Notes: generated from the letters alone by a model not told the origin. A DNA stretch of 64,000 nt from Tillus elongatus (GCA_964006375.1 OZ023266.1:14210565-14274564); one strand, 5' to 3'; numbered from the stretch's first letter, positions 10,371 to 21,441 are shown. A program made the numbers and translations.

Positions 10371-12515
10371 GTTCTTCCAGTAATCGGAGTCCTGATGGTT
10401 ACCGATCTTAACATGATGTTGTCTATTCTTAGGTTTAGGATAATGCTAGATTTTCGGTACGCACTTTTTTGGGACTACCCGAAATCTTTTACACATCTCG
10501 TGTCATTCCAAATGGTAAATTTGATAGAACCTGTCAAAATTAATTGCCAAAATAAACAATATACACATCAGATTTTAATGTGTTTTGCAAACTGATTCCG
10601 AAGAACTACCGAACCTAAAAGGTGTTACTGGCTCAATTGGGTGGTAGTTATGCACCTAAAAGTGTCTACTGCGGAAGGTCAAAAGATACCAATCTCAACT
10701 AAATAGTTATTAGCATAGTTAAAAGTCAAAAACTAACCTAATGCCTAGTAATATCTCGACTGTTTTAGAGTTTACTTAGTATTACAGTGGGGCTGGGTGG
10801 GTAAATAAGTAGGGTGGAAACGTGATGTGACTAGATTTACTAGCACTCTACTTAGCTTGGCTTGTCGATTTCTGGAGAGTCCTTGGATGGGTATATCTCG
10901 GACTGGCTTCTAGTTGTTGGGTGTTGAGACGGCTAAGGAAAATCTCACAGGGTGCAGGGTTTTAACATATACTAGCTTTTGGCCAGGACCTTGCCTTACT
11001 ACAGCTCGGACATCATAGACTGGAAACCTAGCCGTTGGATGATATCGTTTAAGCAGAAATGCATTCCTGTGGAAACGACACCTTGCATAAAACGTTTACA
11101 AAGAAGCAAATCAAGGTATAGCGAGAGAAAATTTGTGTCATCAAAGAGACGTCACATCACAAAAACTTCTAATGGAGTACGTTGTACTGTCACTTGTCGG
11201 TCATGTCATGTCACTCTCGGAGCGTAGACGACGGCAGAAGAGGTCGAGAAACTACCAAAGTGAGTGAGTGGTGTAGATAAAAAATGATGTTAGCCGATAA
11301 CAGACGGGATCCGGTAGATCGTTAAAAGATTTATAATTAATTAAAAATTAATCCGACATTGTGTGTTATAATATCATTTACTCACTTTTTAATTAAATAG
11401 GACTCCTTTATTGAACTCAGGCATATAATACTGCCTGTGCTTATTTTGTAGAAAATTTTGGATACCATTTTTCCAGAAATGAAAATCTTAACTACGACTT
11501 GCGGAACTGCAAAGCAAAAGGGCGCTTAATGATCTTAAGTTAGTTACGCCTTTCCTCGATTATTTAATTTTTGGGGTCCTTGGATGATCGAATATAATAC
11601 TGGATTTTTAGCAAACACGCTGGTGCAATCGCCAGCAAAAGAAGCTAATCGGTTTTTTTCACCTAAGTTCCTCATTATGCCAATAAAAATGCAGTTTTTG
11701 GTGTAAATGTTCTCCTATTTGTAATCAAAGTTTTCGGACTTTTATGGACAAAGTAAGCAAAAGATTTTTCGTAGCAATTTCTGCTAAACTGGAAAGGGAC
11801 CATATCCTTTTCTTCTTATCGAGACTCGACCTGATAAGACTGCCATTCAAGTTGATTGAAAGCAATTGTTTACAGGTAATTATAATTATCCGTTACGCTT
11901 GTCAAAACACCTTTAGAAAACGCAGAACAGAATTATTAAACTCATGACAACAACGACAACAGATAAGTTCAAGATTATCACGCTTATTAGAAACCCGTCA
12001 ATGTTCTGTAAGGAAACCACCTTCGGAACATCAAGACCGTTACAAAACTATCCACCTAATTGGTAATAAAAGGCTATGCAAACAATGGTTGTGTTGAAAT
12101 GCCCATTATACAATACTAGATGATCTGTAACATTTGAAATGTTTCATTAGGTGAGGTCAGAGGATATCACATAAACAATCTACATTTACAAGAGGTTTAT
12201 GAGAGGGGCTTGATACCATTGGAAACGCAAACGATTAAAAGAAATGAAACTGCCAACTATAGTCAGCTGAACAATGACTAATTTTAAATTGGATGTGCGA
12301 TACAGTCTGTCTATAAAGTAACAATCAGAATACAGGTTGCTCGTCAGCAGTATGTACCACTTTAAAGCATTCTGGTACGAATTTACCCTGTGCCACCTTT
12401 CAGAAGCATTATTACTCATCACAGAAAAAGCTATCGAACACTTTGCATTGACAAAAAAAAAATTATCATGATTTTGTTTTGAATGCAAAAAATCCGTATA
12501 AAGATGTGTAAAAAA
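10371..12515. other. no recognisable gene or repeat
   Basis: About 2.1 kb of apparently unique A+T-rich DNA. Open frames at 10395-10595, 10979-11227, 11744-11947 and 12186-12539 show no conserved motif and no supporting splice or start context. This is the longest stretch in the left half without a transposon signature. Confidence 0.45.
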
Positions 12516-13872
12516 TTCGAGACGCAGCAAGTGCGTCATGGTAGCGAATTTTCATTAAATGCTTCAAATTTGTATCACTTAATTTTCTATAAACCTAGAA
12601 AGGTGAGTTTTGGTGGAGTAAAGCATTTACGAGGGCAACATACCAACCACATTTCATCAAAATAACTTGGTAATTTTTTTGAGATAACATTTTTTCCCGA
12701 ATTTTTTTTTTTAGGAAAACTGGTCCGATAGGGCTAGCTAACGAACTCATCCGTACTTTTTTGAAAATAATTTAACTGGGGAAAGGTATCTGAATCTATT
12801 GAGAAATGATGTCTTACCACCAATTAGAAGAGTTCATGATAATTTAGGCGAGATTTGGTACCAACAAGACAGTTGTTCAGCTCACAATGCTAGAATCGTC
12901 AAACAATTTTTGTACGAAAATTTCAATAATCGTGTCATTTGTAACAATGGGTCGGTTCATTGGTGTGCTCGAAGTCCTGATATAACACCCATGGATTTTT
13001 ATTTTTGGAGTACTCTGAATAGTGATGTATATGAATTCGATCCACCACAAAATATCAATGAATTACGAAACAGAATCACGGAGGCTATAAATCATATTAA
13101 CCAAAACAGCCTCACCAGAGTCTGCAGGCACGGTGGCCATATTGAACAATTTTCTATTTAGTGTATTCTTCAGTTTCTATTTTATTATTTGTTGAGTTCC
13201 GTTTCTAATTGTGTGGTTTTGTTGCGTTTCTATTTGTTATTGCCGGGGTTCGTTATTAAACTGTTTCACATAATATTACCTAGCATTATAACCTAATGTA
13301 GTATTCTAAATTAAATCACAATATGTTTTTATCGTGAATCATTACGGAAAATTATGTTAAAAATAGAAGTCTATTGTTAGACTCCATGGCCTACAGCTTT
13401 TTGAACACTTTCTTTTGTCATTTGTTTTCTGGTATTGGATTTAATAGCCTACGGTTTTTCTCAAAATTGTCGGTGCAATTACAAGATTTCTCAAGCAAGT
13501 TGTACATCATTGGAAAGCTCTTTTCACAGACTATCACATGAGCAAAAAATCCAATATGGCTGCAATAATAATAATAAACGTTGATACTTGTAGCTCAAAA
13601 ACAAATGACAATACAAAGTTGAGAATAGCAAAAAAAGAATACTCTGTAAAAAGTGTCCTGATAATGTGCAAGTCCTAGACATGTCAGATCAACGCCTACT
13701 TAGATATTGAAGAAAAAAGAAATCGACAAATTTTGTTTTTTTCAAAATACCTCGAAAACGAAAAGAGGCATGGGAAAATACAAGTCATATTTAAAACGTA
13801 AAAAACATATTTGCTAGTAAAAACGTTTTTATTGAAAATTCGCTAACATAACGCACTTGCAGCATCCAGACT
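12516..13872. mobile_element. composite element: TA-core termini enclosing a mariner-type transposase fragment
   Basis: The left end reads GAGACGCAGCAAGTGCGTCA then TGGTAGCGAATTTTCATTAA. The right end, reverse-complemented, reads GTCTGGATGCTGCAAGTGCG then TTATGTTAGCGAATTTTCAA. These are about 45-bp inverted repeats of the TA-core start motif. Between them lie about 240 bp of TA-core body (ending GGGCTAGCTAACGAACTCAT), then the 3' part of a mariner-type transposase gene, then about 670 bp of noncoding sequence also found inverted at 28555-29020. No (TA)n core is present. Either a mariner inserted here and was truncated, or the TIRs have captured it. Confidence 0.7.
12764..13161 (+). pseudogene. 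mariner-type transposase, C-terminal half
   Basis: Translation continues upstream of the first methionine (12799): NLTGERYLNLLRNDVLPPI, then NLGEIWYQQDSCSAHNARIV, VHWCARSPDITPMDFYFWS and a C-terminal IEQFSI before the stop at 13159-13161. The second and third catalytic aspartates (QQD and SPD) are 36 residues apart, as in the copies at 946-1313 and 49.6-50.4 kb, but the sequence is a different family. The N-terminal helix-turn-helix and first aspartate are absent because the frame starts directly after TA-core body sequence. The remaining frame has no stop. Confidence 0.85.
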
Positions 13873-14213
13873 TTGTTTTTTATTTATATAATCCACTCGT
13901 GAGAGTAATTATCTTAAGTTTTGTAATCATTTTCCAAATAACTTACCATGGTTAAGATAAGTTTTTTCTAAAAATAATTTGTACCATATTAAGATCACAC
14001 CTAGGACCACCGACCTGATAAATGTCTATAAATAAAAAATTGCGCTTCTAAGGGAACATTTGGCACTGTGAGCTATAAATAGAATGTCGACCGTCCGAAA
14101 TTAAACGATTTATCCGCAAGATGATGCACCACCTTAATATGAAGTAATATTGGAATAGCTCTTTATATTTACATTGCAGCCTAATTAATATTAAGAAAAG
14201 AAACTCATTTATT
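13873..14213. other. no recognisable gene or repeat
   Basis: A+T-rich sequence between the composite element and a SINE. Nothing recognised. Confidence 0.45.
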
Positions 14214-14552
14214 AGAGCCTCGGTGGTTCAGTGGTAAGACCGTGTGCATCTGAACCGAAGGGCACTGGGTTCAATCCCAGGGTACTCCTTTCACTTTTTC
14301 AGTACATACTGAACACTTAACATCAACCGAGGTTGTAGCATTGTATTTAAGCAAGTTGAATGTCTGCACGTTCCGCCCTTCGGAAGGGGGGGGGGGGGGG
14401 TAAAGCCGTCGGTCCCGTGTTCATGCGATGTTGGGCACGTTAAATATCCATACCCTCCTTACAGAAAGGCAGGGTTTTGGCAAAATTTCCAGGATAGTGA
14501 GGTGAAACTGCTCCCTGACGTCGGTGATTGGCCATAGAAATAAAAACACACA
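14214..14552 (+). mobile_element. tRNA-headed SINE, near full length
   Basis: The head at 14216-14288 is tRNA-like, with a pol III A box TGGTTCAGTGG (14224-14234) and a B box GGGTTCAATCC (14267-14277). The body carries AGTACATACTGAACACTTAA, GTCTGCACGTTCCGCCC, a long G run (about 14387-14400), GTTGGGCACGTTAAATATCC and CCTCCTTACAGAAAGGCAGG. The tail is CGTCGGTGATTGGCCATAG followed by an A/CA-rich end. Related copies or fragments lie at 1935, 6350-7728, 19665-20012 (minus) and 21338. The head is element sequence, not a functional tRNA gene. Confidence 0.88.
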
Positions 14553-14969
14553 CACAACTCATTTATTTGTTACTTTATGTGCCAGCTGTATAAATATGCG
14601 TGAACTGCAGGAACAATTGAATGACGTAAGGTTGTTTTGTTATATTAATTGTTGCAATGGCAATCTTCTACGAATGAAATATATCTGCGCGTGATTTATG
14701 ACTTTTTTGTCCAATAACGTTCAATACTATAATTGGAATATGGTTTATGGGCGACTTTATTATTATTTGATTCACTTTTAATTTGACATAAGCTGACGGG
14801 TGTTTAAATCAGCTAGCATGTAGGTCTTTTATTCTGAGAATTCGTCCACTTATAATCTTATAATAACCAAGATAAGAAAGGAAACAAGTACGTTCTTAAA
14901 TTGATGCATTAAGGAATCGTCGTAATAAAATATATTAAGTTAGAGTTGATAAGCCAAATTATTAATAAA
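14553..14969. other. no recognisable gene or repeat
   Basis: A+T-rich sequence between a SINE and the tandem TA-core pair. Nothing recognised. Confidence 0.45.
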
Positions 14970-15309
14970 AGTCTGGACGCAGCAAGTGCGTTATGGTAGT
15001 GAATTTTTATAGAAATGATCTGGCACGAAATATTTTTTTATAACTTTTTTCTTTTAGCATAGAAATATAGATTTTGGTATATAGTTTTCTTTTAGTGTCG
15101 TAAACTTACGTACCAAATCTGGTTACCATAGCTTTTCTATTTTTTGAGATAAAAATTTTTTTCGAAAGAAAACCCAAAATTTTCCTAGTAAACCTGGTCC
15201 GATTTTCCTGGCTAACGAACTTATCTAAGCCACTTACAAAAGGAAGGCACATGCTAAATTTTATCAAAATCGGTCCATGATTTTTTGAGTTATCGGTGTG
15301 ATACATACA

Positions 15310-15396
<87 letters not shown>

Positions 15397-15499
15397 GTTC
15401 TAGGGGTCCTAGATCCCGCTCATTTGAAGAAATTTTTTCAAATTTCAAAAGTCGAGATATCCTCATTAGTGAATTTTTTCTAAGAAAATTCACTAATAA
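14970..15499 (+). mobile_element. TA-core element, complete copy (first of a tandem pair)
   Basis: The start is GTCTGGACGCAGCAAGTGCG then TTATGGTAGTGAATTTT. The body includes TACGTACCAAATCTGGTTAC, CCTGGTCCGATTTTCC and TTTTTTGAGTTATCGGTG. The (TA)n core is 15316-15394, followed by GGGTTCTAGGGGTCC. The end is a hairpin at 15466-15496 (TTAGTGAATTTT and its complement GAAAATTCACTAA). No protein is encoded. The 11-bp TAGTGAATTTT occurs near the 5' end and, inverted, at the 3' end. The next copy starts within a few bases of the hairpin. Confidence 0.85.
15316..15394. repeat. (TA)n core tract
   Basis: Uninterrupted alternating TA of about 79 bp between ATATATG and GGGTTCTAGGGG in the first tandem TA-core copy. 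Confidence 0.98.
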
Positions 15500-15821
15500 A
15501 GGGTCTGGATGGAGCAAGTACGTTATGGTAGTGAATTTTCATATAAGTGATCTGAAGCCAAATATTTTTTTATAACATTTTTTCCTGTAAAACAGAAATT
15601 TTAATTTTAATGCATAGTTTATTTTTCATGTCATAAACCTACCTACCAAATTTGGTAACTATAGTTTTTTTTTCTGTAGATACAATTTTTTCCGAAAGGA
15701 AACTCAGAAACCATTGGTCGATTTTCTTCACTAACGAACTTATATAATAAGTCACGTACAAAAGAACGGTACGTGCCGAGTTTATCAAAATCGGCCTATT
15801 ATTCTTGAGTTATCGGTGTGA

Positions 15822-15904
<83 letters not shown>

Positions 15905-16022
15905 TAAAACTGACCTCGGATATGGGTTCTAGGGGTTCTAATTATTTGATAATTTTCTTTTTAAATTCAAAAGCCGGGATCTTCCCATTAATTATATTTT
16001 TCTCCGAAAATTCTCTAATAAA
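15500..16022 (+). mobile_element. TA-core element, complete copy (second of a tandem pair)
   Basis: It starts GGGTCTGGATGGAGCAAGTA then CGTTATGGTAGTGAATTTT directly after the previous copy's hairpin. It has the same body and core position, then ACTGACCTCGGATATGGG and a decayed hairpin ending AAAATTCTCTAATAAAG. The two copies differ by many substitutions, so the tandem is not a recent duplication or an assembly artefact of identical units. Confidence 0.85.
15828..15901. repeat. (TA)n core tract
   Basis: About 74 bp of alternating TA between GATATATG and AATTAAAACTGACC in the second tandem copy. Confidence 0.98.
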
Positions 16023-16119
16023 GTAATTAAGTAATATATTTATTGATATATAAAACTGTTAAAATATTTTGTTATGGTTAGTATACTAAACATTATTTTA
16101 GAAATTGGAGGCGCCCCAT

Positions 16120-16345
16120 CTTGTTGGTATATTTCCCAATAGTCAAGAATTTTTTAAGGTAATTTCAATGCAAATTTCAAGCGTCATCAGAGGATGAAAT
16201 ATTTTTTAAAAAATTCAGAATTTTTCACCCTCTGATGACGTTAACGTTATTAGTGAAACGATCGTCAGGGCTGTAAAAAGATGTGTTGTGGTGATTTGGG
16301 TCTCTAAATGTACTTATCAGTACTCATCAGAGGTTCCAATCTTCA
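16120..16345. mobile_element. Penelope-like terminal-type repeat, degenerate
   Basis: Contains GTCATCAGAGGATGAAATA, the inverted CACCCTCTGATGACG, GTGAAACGATCGTCAGGGCT, TGTTGTGGTGATTTGGGT and ACTTATCAGTACTCATCAGA. The same words occur near 9184, 23314 and 57303. The inverted arms around CTGATGACG give it foldback character. No coding sequence. Confidence 0.6.
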
Positions 16346-16493
16346 ATTAGTGAACAGTGTTACGGGTAATGGACAAGTTTGAAGTAAATAAAATATATAG
16401 AATAGGACCTGGTTTGCTGCCTTGTGGAATGTCAGCCCATAGTACATAAATACTAGAATGCTCTTAAAATTATCGGTCTCTGTGTTCTTTGTA

Positions 16494-17310
16494 CAGGGAT
16501 TCATTAATTCCCGAACCCCATGTGACCGGATTCTTTTTCTCTCTTAGTGGAATATGATTTTATGAGTTTTGAGTCAAAAAGTAACCAAAAAACCACTATA
16601 CTAGGGACCCTAAAGTTACTAAATCAATTGACAATTGACAGTTCAGTCCATTGGCGCTCAATTCCTTTTTGACGGTTATTTTGTATGTATATTGTGCATT
16701 TTCCAAGTTCGACCAGTGTTTACCTTCTTCAAATAATTTTCTATCTGTTGGACAATAAAAATAAACAGTGCTTATCAAAATTTAGCATTTTCATTGCGTT
16801 TTTTACGTAAGTTAAAAGTGTAGGTATGTTAAGGTTATGTTGTTGACCATATTCGACATCGCATGGAACGAAGCCCTACCAAATCTGTTCGTCGGTAATC
16901 TGCCCAAACAGGTACATATTTGTTACATGTTACACAATACACATTCCTAAAACCATAAATTAGAAGTTTAAATAATCGGACCTCAATTTGTTTACGTACA
17001 TTGCAAAATTTTGATATCAATACAAAATAAAAGTAATATTATACAATGTTTTTAATTTATTTTTTTAACAATCAATAACAGTAAACCATACATGAACAGG
17101 CTTGCTGTTAAAAATAGTAAATAATAAATACATTTAAGACATTTACTGTTTCACCTTATTATAGTTTTTATATATTTTATAAAACTCAAAAGGAAATGTG
17201 AGACAACACTGGCATCTTAGAAATTTCATTAATTCAGGTTGTACAACCGTGTATGCCAGGTTGCTTAACTTAAGCGGTCACGTGGGGTTCGGGAATTAAT
17301 GAAAGCCCTG
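16494..17310. mobile_element. non-autonomous TIR element, 817 bp, TA target
   Basis: The left end reads CAGGGATTCATTAATTCCCG then AACCCCATGTGACCGG. The right end, reverse-complemented, reads CAGGGCTTTCATTAATTCCC then GAACCCCACGTGACCGC. The inverted repeats are about 38 bp with one indel and two or three mismatches. TA flanks both ends (16492-16493 and 17311-17312), as for Tc1/mariner-type insertion. No transposase motif is visible inside, only short frames. Confidence 0.88.
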
Positions 17311-18237
17311 TATAACTTGAATAGCTGAAAGTAGTGATTTGTTAGTTATTCTTTGATTTTGCAAAACAAATTATGAAGCCCAACATGTTCAGATAAAGCA
17401 GAACAGGGTTTATGCGTGTTCTCAAAGCAACGCCTAATTTCCAGAAATAGTCGACTTCGGTAGCATATTTCTTCAAACGGAAGAATGTATGTACTTTTGC
17501 CTGCCTCAATCTCGATTTTTAAATTTAGGTCTCTGCTTGTTGTTATCTGTTGTAAGTGTGCTACATATATTAGTCTTGTCTGGTCCTTTTGAGCTGATAC
17601 TATTATAACAACATTGATCCCTCTCTTGTAGCCATGTCACAATTTGATGACGTGTACAAGCAATTTCGCTTGCCCATCTATAGACAGCTATAACTAGCTA
17701 CTTAATCTAAACTTCCCGGAACATTTTCTTGGAGAACACTTCAAGCAACTATTTAATTTATGTACTGTAACAAAGCTGGTTGAAGCAAACTGTACGTATA
17801 CATGTATATTTCATTATAATGAGACATTAGCTTGTACCTACACGTTGTAGCAGAAATCCGACACAATGTAATACGATCCTGTACAACGTGGATGATGAAA
17901 GACGAGAGATAGACTCGGAAGGGACGGACGGATGGACGTACAAATAAGAAGAAGAACCAGTTGCCCCCGGGCCTGTGCAGGAACTTATATAATATACATG
18001 TCGGCCTAATTACTCGAGTGTAAAGGCCTCTCTCTCCTCTTTTGCGATGTGACTGGACATGACTTGAATACGGCCTGTCATCAGCAGTCGCCCAGTCTCT
18101 CCTTGTAAGAAAATCCGCGAACCGTACCGCATTCAGTCATCTTCAGCGGTCTCTCCTGATAAACGGACAGCTCTAGGACTATTATGTTATGAGGATATGT
18201 GATCTACAGGGGTCAGTAAAAAAATAAATAAAAACTT
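17311..18237. other. no recognisable gene or repeat
   Basis: Apparently unique sequence, more G+C-balanced at 17880-18180. No long open frame or known motif. Confidence 0.45.
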
Positions 18238-18558
18238 CTGACACAGCAAGTGTCGTATGGCAGCAAATTTGTTTAAATGCTTCAAATTTTAATTACTAAG
18301 TTTGCCATTACCCTAGAAACTTTCACTTTGGTATAAAGTCTCTTACCAGAGCAGTACGCGTACCAACTTCATCAAAATAACTTTTTTGGAGTTACAATTT
18401 TTTAAAGCACATATTTTTAATATACATACATTTATTTTGTTAAAAAGCTGGCCCGACTGGGCTGGCTAAGGAACTCATGCAATTTATTACTAAAAGAAAG
18501 AAATCTTTTCAGTTTCAAGTCAGTTGATTGTTTTGAAAGTTATTTGGTTGGATTCTTT
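18238..18558 (+). mobile_element. TA-core element, copy without (TA)n
   Basis: The start is decayed (TGACACAGCAAGTGTCGTAT then GGCAGCAAATTTG). The body follows (AAATGCTTCAAATTTTAATT, CCTAGAAACTTTCACTTTGG, TGGCTAAGGAACTCATG), ending near TTATTTGGTTGGATT, where other copies begin their TA tract. Confidence 0.7.
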
Positions 18559-19040
18559 TTTTTCCAGAATTTCCTTCTTGGTGTACTGTGTGTATGTGGA
18601 GGGTGCCGTGAAAGCCTAAAATCGTCATAAAACAGTGATGGCTATTTATTTTTGTGACCGATCTCTTTTTACCGAGAGAACTTAAGAAGCTGGATATTAA
18701 ATAGCTTAAGGAACATTTGTTTGACTACCTGGGTTGTGCTCAATAGATGATATCTCATCTTTTCTTGTTATGTTTAGGAATACTTTGTGTCACTATTATT
18801 ATTTTTGTGAATCAATTATGTTTAGTTAAGTGTTTAGGGTAGGTTAAAAACAGATAAAACTTTGTAAAATACCTAAGTCAGCAAGTTAATCCGAGGGCAG
18901 AAGACCCTTCTGCTTGCTTGATCACGGCCTAGCGGTTTTTCTTTTTGTGTGGAAGATTTAAATATATAGGAAGATCAATTTTGTGTATTTAGAAAAATAA
19001 ATTTATATTATGTATATTATTATTATATATAAGCATATAA
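18559..19040. other. no recognisable gene or repeat
   Basis: A+T-rich sequence. Short TA-rich words at 19009-19035 precede the next TA-core fragment. Confidence 0.4.
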
Positions 19041-19142
19041 GAATTCAAACGGACCTTGGTTTTGGATTCTAGTGACCCTAATTTGCCCTCTTTTAAAGGA
19101 ATTTTTACAAAGTCTCGCCATCGATCCCACTTTCTATTAGTT
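19041..19142 (+). mobile_element. TA-core element, 3' segment
   Basis: AATTCAAACGGACCTTGG then TTTTGGATTCTAGTGACCC and ACAAAGTCTCGCCATCGAT correspond to the post-core part of other copies (for example 54070-54160). Confidence 0.65.
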
Positions 19143-19664
19143 ATTTGCCGATGGGTATTGTAAGTCACATAAAGTTATTAGTTTTGATTTTACAACATTT
19201 TTTCGGAATATATCGGAAATCACTTCAATCGGTGAATTAGGTACGTCAGAAACAGTTCTCTTGAATTATTATTGCAGGTGTTTTATGTAAGGGTTACAAT
19301 TTGAAAGTAAAGCTTGTATTTCATAGTCACAATGCTGCCAGTTTAATACAGGAGACATAAATATTAAAGTTCCCTCGTATTTATGTGAGAGTATGTCGAT
19401 AAAGGATGGCCGATAATGGCCTGTCTCCCCAACTTGCTGGAGGCGGCTATTCAACCGGGATGTCACATAAATAGGGGTCACTGTAAAAATGATAACAACT
19501 CTAAAGGGTCAGAAAATGTGTGCATCATAACTGATGGAATGATGCTAGATTTTCTAGAGAATACTTTTAAGAATTTATGGTGTTTTTTTTGAGACTGCGA
19601 ATAAGTTTTACTGTGCCATTTTGTAATGCTGTTTTTATATACAACGTAAATTGTGTGTGTGTTT
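19143..19664. other. no recognisable gene or repeat
   Basis: A+T-rich sequence. Open frames on the minus strand (19269-19481, 19478-19708) lack family motifs. Confidence 0.4.
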
Positions 19665-20012
19665 TGTTTCTTTAACGTCGGCCTATTTCCGCGACTTTGG
19701 CCAATCACCGACGCTAGGGAGCAGTGTCACCTCACTATCCTAGAAACTTTGCCGAACACCTGCCTTTCTGTAAGGAGGGTAGGGATCTTTAACGTGCCCA
19801 ACATCGCATGGACACGGGACCGACGGCTTTACGTCCCCTCCGAAGGGCCGAACGTGCAGACATTCAACTTGCTCGAATACAATGCCAGAACCTAGGTTGA
19901 TGTTAATTGTACAGTATGTACTGAAAAAGTGAAAGGAGTACCCTGGGATCGAACCCAGTACGCTTCGGTTCAGAGGCACACGTTCTTACGCCTGAACCAC
20001 CGAGGTTCTAAT
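19665..20012 (-). mobile_element. tRNA-headed SINE, near full length, reverse strand
   Basis: Read on the minus strand it starts AACCTCGGTGGTTCAGGCG, has a B box (plus strand GGATCGAACCC at 19946-19956), the link TCAACCTAGGTTCTGGCA and the body GTCTGCACGTTCGGCCC. It ends GCGTCGGTGATTGGCCAAAG then TCGCGGAAATAGGCCGACGT and an A-rich tail (plus strand TTGTTTCTTTAACGTCGG). It matches the copy at 14214 over its whole length, so the two define the family. Confidence 0.88.
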
Positions 20013-20429
20013 GTACATTGATAATACCCATTTCACATAGTTATATTGAAATACATAAATTTAGTATTTTTTGTTTGGTATTGTTCCCAAAAATTGTTTA
20101 ATTATCTCAGATACCTCATTTATATAATGTTTGCGTAAATAATTTGATGGACAAGAAAATTTTGATGACAACATACTTCTCTCAGAATAAACTTTCTATT
20201 TTAGACCTGAGAAAAACGGTTAGTATGTCAGAAATATGAAGTATGGACTGTATGGGCGGAAAGCTAAATTTTGGATAAGCAGACCTAAAGGGAATACCGC
20301 TGCAAATTTATTCATAACTTCCACATTTATGTGATAATCTACTCTTCTCAGAAAGACATTCTCATAAATTAAATTTAGGGTCCATTACTTGGCCACAAAG
20401 AAAATATTGGTATTCCTGTACCCATAAAC
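20013..20429. other. no recognisable gene or repeat
   Basis: A+T-rich sequence flanking the diverged tandem repeat to the right. Its rightmost part may belong to that repeat. Confidence 0.4.
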
Positions 20430-21130
20430 TTCTAAAACGTTACATTACTTGAGTTTCAACGAAAAGGTGTCAATTTTTACCAAATCACATCCCATTTATT
20501 CCCCTACTCCCTGAAGCGATCTTACCTAAAATCAATTGGATGTGTTATTCTTTGTCGGGTGCTAACCGGATACCAAATTTGAAGATGATATCTCAACTAG
20601 TTTGGAAGTTATTGCGCCTACTAACAGACAGCCGTACAGGGCCAAGAGACCAACCGACAGACAAAAAAAACTGTTTGTTCCAGAATCAAGTTTTCTATAT
20701 GTTTTTAGACTTTTTAAGCCGTTTTATCAAAAAAATTTCGAAATTTCTGTCACCGATATTCCATCCCCACACATTCAATCCCTAATTTAATTTCAGTACA
20801 GAATACCAGATATTTAATGATATTGAAAGTTTTCTAATAAAGAAACCCCAAAAGCGTTATATTACTGGAGTTTTAACGAAAAAATGTCAACTTTTACCAA
20901 ATCATTTATGATTTTACCCAAAAAGAATTCGAACCGTTTGCTTATCGGGTGCTAACTGTATACCAAATTTAAAGACGATACCTCAATTCGTTGTAAAGTT
21001 GGCTACACACAAACAGACATACAGGCCGACAGACACACAAAATTTTCTTTCCCAAATCATGTTTTCTATTTGTCTTGACAGTTTTTACGACGCGTAAGTT
21101 TCGTAAGCGTAAATATCAGATTTTTCTCGC
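20430..21130. repeat. diverged tandem duplication, two units of about 300 bp
   Basis: Unit 1 (about 20430-20770) contains TTTTACCAAATCAC, GTCGGGTGCTAACCGGATAC, CAAATTTGAAGATGATATCT and CTAACAGACAG. Unit 2 (about 20860-21130) contains TTTTACCAAATCATTTATG, ATCGGGTGCTAACTGTATAC, CAAATTTAAAGACGATACCT and ACAAACAGACATACAGGCC, then GTTTTCTATTTGTCTTGAC against GTTTTCTATATGTTTTTAGAC. The units are direct repeats at clearly below 90% identity. ACAGACAGAC-like words after ACCAAATTTGAAG are common in insect dispersed repeats. No coding signature. Confidence 0.75.
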
Positions 21131-21337
21131 CGATCCATATTTCTACTTCCACACGTACTGACTATGTGGAAGTAATAGAAGCTTTGAAAATATGAACATG
21201 AATAACAACCATATAGCACATTGCTAGAAAGACAAATAAAAGGGTGTTAAAATTAGATGGGAATAATATCTAGCGAAAGACATTGAAGGACATCTTGGAA
21301 AAGTTAAAAATCCTTGTCTTCCTTACCCAAAAAAAAA

Positions 21338-21441
21338 CCCGCTGTGGCTAAATTTCCAGGATCAGGGTGAAACTCTCACCCCCCAGCCGTCGTCCGTGTT
21401 TGGTTATAGTCGTCCAAATAGAGAAACGTTAAAGAAATAAG
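21338..21441 (+). mobile_element. SINE 3' fragment
   Basis: AAATTTCCAGGATCAGGGTG then AAACTCTCACCCCCCAGCC, GTGTTTGGTTATAGTCGTCC and AACGTTAAAGAAATAAG match the 3' third of the SINE family at 14.2 and 19.7 kb. Confidence 0.7.

Noticed and set aside
10979..11227. 82-codon frame as a host exon
   Set aside because: No recognisable family, no support from splice signals, and frames of this size are expected by chance.
14216..14288. Functional tRNA gene
   Set aside because: The tRNA-like head is followed by the SINE body and recurs in at least two other copies. Pol III boxes are present but the acceptor ends do not pair as in a true tRNA.
15285..15575. Open frames of long IY/YI dipeptide repeats (also at 15805, 24911, 53870, 56194, 59655 and 61986)
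   Set aside because: These are translations of (TA)n tracts in every frame and strand. They are simple-sequence artefacts, not proteins.
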